Origin: Bordetella sp. BOR01
GTDB lineage: Bacteria > Pseudomonadota > Gammaproteobacteria > Burkholderiales > Burkholderiaceae_B
DNA: 64,000 bases
Direction of reading: 5' to 3'
Assembly (NCBI RefSeq): GCF_019218885.1
Contig: NZ_JAHUWT010000002.1
Location: 248,001 to 312,000 of the forward strand
In this document: one piece after another, positions 58,894 through 64,000 of the stretch
Layout of the letters: the number at the start of each line of letters is the position of its first letter
How positions within the stretch are numbered: the stretch's first letter is position 1
Position numbers and translations under genes: made by a program
The notes under the pieces: model-generated
Told to the model about the DNA's origin: nothing
Databases searched by the model: none
Seen by the model: the letters and a program-made list of their open reading frames with translations, nothing else

Positions 58894-59943
58894 ATGATTG
58901 CAGCAGCACTGAGCAAGACAGCGGCCTTGCTTGCCTTGACCGTTGGACTTGCATCACTGGCGGGGGCCGAAGAAGTAAAAATGCGGGTACTGGGCTGGTA
59001 TGGCAATCAGCCCCAGTCCCAACAGGTCGAGCGTCCATTCTGGAAGGATCTGGGCAAACGCACAGACGGCGCGTTCTCTACCAATTTCCGCACCATCGAC
59101 GAACTGGGCCTGAAGGGGTTCGAATCGCTGCGAACCCTGCAAAGCGGCGCGTTCGACATCGTTTCCTTCCAGATCAGTTTTGTCGGCGGCGAGGCGCCGG
59201 TCCTGATGGGGGCCGATCTGCCCGGCGCTGCCTTTGACTTCGATCAGTTGCAGAAGAACCTGGCCGTGTATCGCCCCATCCTGGAAAAAGAGCTCAATGA
59301 TCGCTTCAAGGCCAAGCTGCTGACGGCCTGGTCATTCCCGTTCCAAATCCTGTACTGCAAAGGCGATATCAAGAGCCTGGCTGACCTGAAAGGCAAGAAA
59401 GTCCGCGTTAGCGGCACCTACACCGCCAAGCTGGCCGCGGACCTGGGTGCAGCAGGCGTGACCCTGGCGGGGCCCGAGGTATACCAGGGGCTGATGCAAG
59501 GCGTGGTGGATTGCGCGATTACCGGCAGCCAGTATGGCAATAGCAACGACTGGTTTGAAGTGGCCGAGACGCTCAGCCCGATTCCTCTGGGCGGTGCTGG
59601 AGTCGTGTTGCATGTGGCGCGCAATGCATTCTGGGACAAACTGTCCGCGGAGCAACAGGCCGTGTTGTCGAAAGAAATGCAGCAACTGGAAACCGCGCTC
59701 TGGGATATCAGCCGCCAGGGGCACCAGGATGGACTGAACTGCAATACCGGCAAGCAGCCGTGCACGGGCAAGCCCGGAAAGATGACGCTGCTCGAGCCCG
59801 CCGCGGCCGACGTGCAAGAGGTCAAGACGATCTTGGGCACCTCTATCGTTCCGATGTGGATCGAAGATTGTTCGAAGTTCTCCAAAACATGTGGGGACGA
59901 CTGGTACAAGACGATCGGCGCCGCCGCCGGCATCAATAAATAA
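58894..59943 (+). CDS. TRAP transporter substrate-binding protein (DctP/TAXI-like)
   Basis: This periplasmic TRAP receptor is about 349 residues. A signal peptide (MIAAALSKTAALLALTVGLASLAGA) precedes MRVLGWYGNQPQSQQVERPFWKDLGKRTDGAF and the DctP hallmark segments DIVSFQISFVGGEAPVL, SWSFPFQILYCKGDIKSLADLKGKKVRV and GPEVYQGLMQGVVDCAITG. The frame opens at ATG 58885, but ATG 58894 has AGGGG 9 nt upstream. Its C-terminal part is cysteine-rich for the family (NCNTGKQPCTGK, DCSKFSKTCGDD), pointing to disulfides. DctQ and DctM genes follow. Confidence 0.9.
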   Translation: MIAAALSKTAALLALTVGLASLAGAEEVKMRVLGWYGNQPQSQQVERPFWKDLGKRTDGAFSTNFRTIDELGLKGFESLRTLQSGAFDIVSFQISFVGGEAPVLMGADLPGAAFDFDQLQKNLAVYRPILEKELNDRFKAKLLTAWSFPFQILYCKGDIKSLADLKGKKVRVSGTYTAKLAADLGAAGVTLAGPEVYQGLMQGVVDCAITGSQYGNSNDWFEVAETLSPIPLGGAGVVLHVARNAFWDKLSAEQQAVLSKEMQQLETALWDISRQGHQDGLNCNTGKQPCTGKPGKMTLLEPAAADVQEVKTILGTSIVPMWIEDCSKFSKTCGDDWYKTIGAAAGINK

Positions 59944-60013
59944 GGGTCTGGTGTCCTGAAGACAGGTTTTGCCAGGCGCAGGCCTGGCAAAACGCGCAAC
60001 ACAGGTAGTGCTT

Positions 60014-60628
60014 ATGAACCGATTTGCCGATTTGCTGTGCCGCGCATTGCAGGCCATCACCAACAAGGCTTGCCTGGCGGCCGGATGGGCATTGGTCGTG
60101 TTGTCGGTGGTCATCGCCGTCAATGTGCTCGCCCGAAAACTATTCAACTATTCGCTGCAGGGCGTGGACGAATATGGCGGGTACTGTCTGGCCATCTGCG
60201 CATCCATCGGGTTCTCGCAGGCCGCTTACGAAAAGGCGCACATCCGGATCTCGGTCTTGACGGATCTGCTGCCGACCCGCATACGGGCTTGCAGCGATAT
60301 TCTCGCGTTGGTCATGCTGACGGGCATGGCGGTTACCTTGGCCATCAAGGCCTGCGATGTCGCGCTCACCTCGTATTCGATGCAGGCGCTGGCCACCAGT
60401 TCCCTGCGCACGCCCCTGGCGATTCCGCAGGCCATGTGGGCGGCAGCGTTGTGCTGGTTCAGCTTCATCCTGATCATCCAGTGTTTGCGCGGCCTGCTCC
60501 AGTTGACCCAGCGGGACTGGGCCGGCATTTGCAGGAACTACGGCGTGCCGAGCGTCAATGACGAGATCGAAGAAGAACTCCGGGTGGCTCAGGATCGCAT
60601 GAAAGGCAAACTGGAAGGGGCACATTGA
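60014..60628 (+). CDS. TRAP transporter small permease (DctQ)
   Basis: This 204-residue four-helix protein is of DctQ type: AAGWALVVLSVVIAVNVLARKLFNYSLQGVDEYGGYCLAICASIGFSQAAYEKAHIRISVLTDLL is characteristic. It starts 70 bp after the receptor gene and ends with a TGATG overlap to DctM. An extended soluble tail (EIEEELRVAQDRMKGKLEG) follows the last helix. Confidence 0.88.
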   Translation: MNRFADLLCRALQAITNKACLAAGWALVVLSVVIAVNVLARKLFNYSLQGVDEYGGYCLAICASIGFSQAAYEKAHIRISVLTDLLPTRIRACSDILALVMLTGMAVTLAIKACDVALTSYSMQALATSSLRTPLAIPQAMWAAALCWFSFILIIQCLRGLLQLTQRDWAGICRNYGVPSVNDEIEEELRVAQDRMKGKLEGAH

Positions 60629-61920
60629 TGCTGGTCGGAGCACTCTATTTTGGCGGGCTGGTGCTGTTCTTGTTCGCCGGCATCCACGTAGCCAGCGCGA
60701 TCTTCATGACCGCCATGGTCAGCGACTGGGCCAGTATGCAGGTACTGCCCAGCATGATCGGCAACACGATGTGGAGCACGATGAACGAGTTCCTGCTCGT
60801 TGCCATTCCCTTGTTCATTCTGCTGGGCGAGATCCTGACACGCAGCGGTGTCGCCGACCGCATGTACAAGGCGCTGGCCGCCTGGCTGCAATGGCTGCCG
60901 GGCGGGTTGCTGCATACCAACATCGTGACCTGCGCCTTGTTCGCAGCTACGTCGGGGTCCAGCGTGGCAACGTCGGCCACTGTCGGTACCGTGGCGCTGC
61001 CCACCTTGCAAAGGCTGGGATACCGCGAGCGGCTGGTGTTAGGTTCGATCGCCGCGGGCGGGACGCTGGGCATCCTGATTCCGCCCAGCATCAACATGGT
61101 GGTCTATGGCGCGCTGGCTGAAGTGTCGGTGGGAAAGCTGTTCGCTGCCGGCATCATCCCGGGGCTGGTGGTGCTGCTGCTGATGATGCTGGTGATCGTC
61201 GTGCTGGCGCTGGCCGGCAAGGTCACGTCCAGCAACGAGAAGCTCATTATCCCGCTGCTGGTCAGGCTGAAACTGCTGCTGAACGTCTTGCCCGTCGTCT
61301 TTATCTTCAGTTTGGTCATGGGCGGCATTTACCTTGGTATCGCCACGCCCACCGAGGCCGCGGCATTGGGCGTGGTGGGAGCCATCATCATCGCCGCGCT
61401 GAACAGAACGTTGTCCATCGCCATGTTGCACGCGGCATTCCTGTCGGCGCTGCGCACCACGGCCATGGTGGTGCTGGTAGTGACCACCGCCTACATCCTG
61501 AACTTCTCGCTCAGCCTGGCCGGTATTCCGCAGGCCCTGTCGGAGTACATCGGTGAACTAGGCTGGTCGCCTATTGCGACCATCTGGGCTTTGGTGGTTT
61601 TCTATCTGATCCTGGGCTGCTTCCTGGAAGCCATTGCCATGATGGTCACCACCGTGGGGGTGGTCGTGCCGCTGATCGTGTCACTGGGTTTCGATCCATT
61701 GTGGTTCGGCATCTTCATGACCATGATGATGGAATTGGCGCTGATTACTCCACCTGTCGGACTGAATCTCTTCGTTGCGCAGAACATCCGGCTGTCGCGA
61801 GGGGGCATCAGCGACGTATACATCGGCGTGCTGCCATTTGCCTTCGCGATGATGGTGTTTGTCGCATTGCTTATTTACTTTCCGCAGATTGCGCTGTGGC
61901 TACCCGGCAAACTATTTTGA
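60628..61920 (+). CDS. TRAP transporter large permease (DctM)
   Basis: This 430-residue membrane protein has about twelve helices and the DctM pattern: VAIPLFILLGEILTRSGVADRMYKALAAWLQWLPGGLLHTNIVTCALFAATSGSSVATSATVGTVALPTLQRLGYRERLVLGSIAAGGTLGILIPPSINMVVYG. It drives uptake with a sodium gradient together with DctP and DctQ. The start at ATG 60628 overlaps the DctQ stop. Confidence 0.93.
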   Translation: MLVGALYFGGLVLFLFAGIHVASAIFMTAMVSDWASMQVLPSMIGNTMWSTMNEFLLVAIPLFILLGEILTRSGVADRMYKALAAWLQWLPGGLLHTNIVTCALFAATSGSSVATSATVGTVALPTLQRLGYRERLVLGSIAAGGTLGILIPPSINMVVYGALAEVSVGKLFAAGIIPGLVVLLLMMLVIVVLALAGKVTSSNEKLIIPLLVRLKLLLNVLPVVFIFSLVMGGIYLGIATPTEAAALGVVGAIIIAALNRTLSIAMLHAAFLSALRTTAMVVLVVTTAYILNFSLSLAGIPQALSEYIGELGWSPIATIWALVVFYLILGCFLEAIAMMVTTVGVVVPLIVSLGFDPLWFGIFMTMMMELALITPPVGLNLFVAQNIRLSRGGISDVYIGVLPFAFAMMVFVALLIYFPQIALWLPGKLF

Positions 61921-61944
61921 GTTCGGTTCGAGGCAGATTCATCT

Positions 61945-62433
61945 ATGTATTTAACCGCCAGTAAGCTGAACGCCGAGGCATTTTCCCCGTATGGTGAAGT
62001 GGTCGAGCATCGCGGGCAGGCCGTAAGGAATACGCTGTCCAATCCGTTCAGTTCAGCCGGGCCCGACATGGCATGGGGCTTCTCGGTCAACCTGCTGAGC
62101 CGGCAGGCACTCGATCGCATACGGGTGCGCACCTTGGAAAGGCATCCGTATTCGGCCCAGACGTTCATCCCGCTGGTTCCGTCGCGGCACGTGGTCGTGG
62201 TGGGTCTGTCTGACCACGCCGGAAAATTATCCATCCCGACCTTGCGCGCCTTTATTACCAATGGCCGGCAAGGTATTTCGTACAAGACCGCGGTATGGCA
62301 TTTTGCCTTTACCGCGATCGATTCCGATTCGGAGGTGGCCGTCATTCTGGGCAAGACGGGCCGCGATGACGACACCGAGTACACCGAGCTCGATAAAGAT
62401 GCCCTGATTGTTCCCGATCGCCAGGAATCGTGA
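61945..62433 (+). CDS. allA: Ureidoglycolate lyase (AllA family)
   Basis: This 162-residue cupin-type enzyme cleaves ureidoglycolate to glyoxylate and urea. AllA features are LTASKLNAEAFSPYGEVVE near the start, LERHPYSAQTFIPLVPSRHVVVVG in the middle, and GRQGISYKTAVWHFAF near the C-terminus. It starts 24 bp after DctM and overlaps the allantoinase-like gene (TGATG), so uptake and use genes are one operon. Confidence 0.9.
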   Translation: MYLTASKLNAEAFSPYGEVVEHRGQAVRNTLSNPFSSAGPDMAWGFSVNLLSRQALDRIRVRTLERHPYSAQTFIPLVPSRHVVVVGLSDHAGKLSIPTLRAFITNGRQGISYKTAVWHFAFTAIDSDSEVAVILGKTGRDDDTEYTELDKDALIVPDRQES

Positions 62434-63353
62434 TGACTATTGACCCCGCTTTGCTGACTCGACGCGATTTCGTGGGTTATGGGGAAAACCCACCCGATCC
62501 GCGCTGGCCGGAAAAGGCTCGCCTGGCTTTGAATATCGTCATCAATTATGAAGAGGGCTCGGAGGCATCGTTCGACGACGGCGACGGCATCAGCGAAATC
62601 GGCCTTACCGAGGTAAGCGGTAAAAGCTTCGCCAGCCGGGACCTTGCCGCCGAATCGATGTTCGAATACGGCAGTCGGGTGGGCATATGGCGCGTGCTGA
62701 GGTTGCTGCAGGCACATCAGTTTCCCGCCACGGTATTCGCGTGCGCCAGGGCCCTGGAACGCAATCCGTCAGTGGCACGCGCCGTCATGGACGCCGGCTA
62801 CGACATCTGCTGCCATGGCTTGCGATGGACCGCCTTGCAATCCTTGACCGAAGAGCAAGAGCGCCAGGAAATCCGCCAGGCCATCGAATCGATCCAGCAA
62901 ACCACCGGGACGGCTCCTCAAGGGTGGTATTGCCGCTATGCTCCCACCGTCAATACTCGCAAGCTGCTGCTCGAGCAGGGCGGGTTCCTCTATGACTCGG
63001 ACAGCTATAACGACGAGTTGCCCTACTGGATAGACACGGGCGACGGCCACCACCTGGTCATTCCGTACACCCAGGCACACAACGATGCCAAGTTCGTGCG
63101 TAGCGGCATCGCCACGGCGGGTGACTTCTTCGCTTTCCTGCGCGATTCCTTCGACATGCTGTATGCCGAAGGGGCTGCACAACCGAAAATGATGTCGGTG
63201 GGCCTGCATATGCGCTTGATCGGTCATCCAGGCCGCGCCGCGGGGTTGGCGCGGTTCCTGGACTACGTGGCCTCGCACGACCAGGTCTGGGTCTGCCGGC
63301 GCATCGACATTGCGCGGCATTGGCACGAACACCATCGCCCGTCGGCGTTATAG
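62433..63353 (+). CDS. puuE: PuuE-type allantoinase (polysaccharide deacetylase fold)
   Basis: This 306-residue protein is of the polysaccharide-deacetylase-like family of PuuE, a cofactor-independent allantoinase of bacteria lacking the classic metal enzyme. DFVGYGENPPDPRWPEKARLALNIVINYEEGSEASFDDGDG is the PuuE start; DICCHGLRWTALQSLTEEQERQEIRQAI, GWYCRYAPTVNTRKLLLEQGGFLYDSDSYNDELPYW and SVGLHMRLIGHPGRA follow. With AllA it makes most of a route from allantoin to glyoxylate, while allantoicase is not in the window. Some members act on related ureides. Confidence 0.88.
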   Translation: MTIDPALLTRRDFVGYGENPPDPRWPEKARLALNIVINYEEGSEASFDDGDGISEIGLTEVSGKSFASRDLAAESMFEYGSRVGIWRVLRLLQAHQFPATVFACARALERNPSVARAVMDAGYDICCHGLRWTALQSLTEEQERQEIRQAIESIQQTTGTAPQGWYCRYAPTVNTRKLLLEQGGFLYDSDSYNDELPYWIDTGDGHHLVIPYTQAHNDAKFVRSGIATAGDFFAFLRDSFDMLYAEGAAQPKMMSVGLHMRLIGHPGRAAGLARFLDYVASHDQVWVCRRIDIARHWHEHHRPSAL

Positions 63354-63463
63354 CCAGCCTGCTGCGCCGCCGTTGAACATGCTGGGCCTGCGCGCCGCCC
63401 AGGCGCGGATATCAAACGCGACGCCGGCCGGCTGGCACCCCGATGCCGGCTTCGCGCATGGGG

Positions 63464-64000
63464 TCAATCCACCATTTTCGCCAACGAACCTTCCAGAAGC
63501 TTCTTATAGTGAATGGAAGGCAGTTCGATCAGCGGCTGCCGATACTGGCTCCACAAGCGCCGGTCTTCGGCGGTATGAAACACCTGCGCTTGCGGCATGG
63601 CGGGCCACGAAGGCACCTCGAACCAAAGCCGCAACAGATGCCGGCGGTTTTCCAGTTCGGGCGAATCTTCATAGTCCGTACGGCCATGCACCATCATGCG
63701 GTTGTTCAAGAACTGGATATCCCCTTCCTTGAACCCCATGTCCAGGTAAAGCTCGGGCGACGCCGCCACCTTGCGCACCCGGTACAGGGCTTCGGATTCT
63801 TCTGGCGAAAAGGGAACCTGGTTGCTCTTCTCTGCCAGGCGCGCATAGCCGGTAGGCAGATAGCAGGTCACTTCGCCGTTTTCTTCGTGGAAGAACGGGA
63901 CGCGGTCTTTGCTGAAGGTGCGTGTTGCGCGACGGCCATCTTCGTCGGTGCGTTTCAAATGCAGGCCGCGGGCCAGCAATCCAAGCAGCTCGGGATACTT
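63464..64000 (-). CDS. TauD/TfdA-family oxygenase (N-terminus cut by window edge)
   Basis: The frame is open to the right edge, giving 178 residues of the C-terminal part of a TauD/TfdA-like Fe(II)/2-oxoglutarate oxygenase. The distal histidine is in LNNRMMVHGRTDYED and the cofactor-binding arginine in NRRHLLRLWFEVPSW; FFHEENGEVTCYLPTGYARLAEK and YLDMGFKEGDIQFL fit the family. The HxD part lies beyond the edge, so it cannot be checked. It is convergent to the puuE gene. The 110-bp spacer has no recognised feature. Confidence 0.82.
   Translation of the reverse strand, partial: KYPELLGLLARGLHLKRTDEDGRRATRTFSKDRVPFFHEENGEVTCYLPTGYARLAEKSNQVPFSPEESEALYRVRKVAASPELYLDMGFKEGDIQFLNNRMMVHGRTDYEDSPELENRRHLLRLWFEVPSWPAMPQAQVFHTAEDRRLWSQYRQPLIELPSIHYKKLLEGSLAKMVD

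Overview
The window is GC-rich DNA (roughly two thirds G+C by eye) from a member of the Alcaligenaceae, most likely Bordetella or Achromobacter. The evidence is a bhu/rhu-type heme uptake locus, seven orphan solute receptors of the Bug (Bordetella uptake gene, TctC) family, a BvgA-like response regulator, and many LysR regulators beside small catabolic cassettes. No rRNA, tRNA, integrase, transposase or CRISPR array was recognised. It reads as a chromosomal region rich in transport and catabolism.

Layout. 1-6.2 kb (minus strand): heme acquisition, rhuI-rhuR-bhuR-bhuS-bhuT, with a Fur-like site before rhuI; bhuT runs off the left edge. 6.3-15.7 kb: LysR-controlled catabolic sets, namely Bug receptor + tartrate/D-malate dehydrogenase; dioxygenase + Bug + SDR; EamA exporter + nitroreductase. 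15.7-18.9 kb: a BvgAS-like phosphorelay split over three genes (BvgA-like regulator, free Hpt protein, hybrid kinase without Hpt). 19-22.9 kb: kynureninase, then a GntR-TauE-DUF1634 operon headed by a 26-bp perfect palindrome, then a membrane protein. 23-26.4 kb: a TauD-like oxygenase, an NRAMP-like transporter without the usual metal motifs, and a LacI regulator.

26.6-35.2 kb holds an EF-hand protein, a fragment of a Hint-domain protein, an OmpR-type two-component system, a CcdA/thioredoxin pair split like DipZ, and a DUF4148-DoxX-EGKCG precursor-MNIO-BufC/HvfC-ferric-reductase-like operon. The last is probably a copper-handling, post-translationally modified peptide (bufferin/HvfA-like) system; its precursor unusually also carries two EF-hands. 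35.3-42.8 kb: three Bug cassettes with a muconolactone-isomerase-like protein, a class II aldolase, an amidohydrolase and an asparaginase, plus a single-domain parvulin (ppiC). 42.9-47.0 kb: a second iron-uptake cassette (ECF sigma, FecR, TonB receptor with signalling domain).

47.2-50.6 kb: a cyclase-Bug pair and a LysR gene lie between two direct copies of a ~95-bp palindromic repeat. 50.8-56.6 kb: an operon of an RraA-type aldolase, an aminotransferase and a complete polar amino-acid ABC transporter, with a convergent LysR gene; this suggests uptake, transamination and retro-aldol cleavage of a 4-substituted glutamate. 56.7-63.4 kb: another Bug gene, a LysR gene, and a divergent TRAP transporter operon running into ureidoglycolate lyase and a PuuE-type allantoinase, i.e. 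ureide uptake and use. The right edge cuts a TauD/TfdA-type oxygenase.

All functional names come from reading conserved motifs and gene context; no database search was possible.
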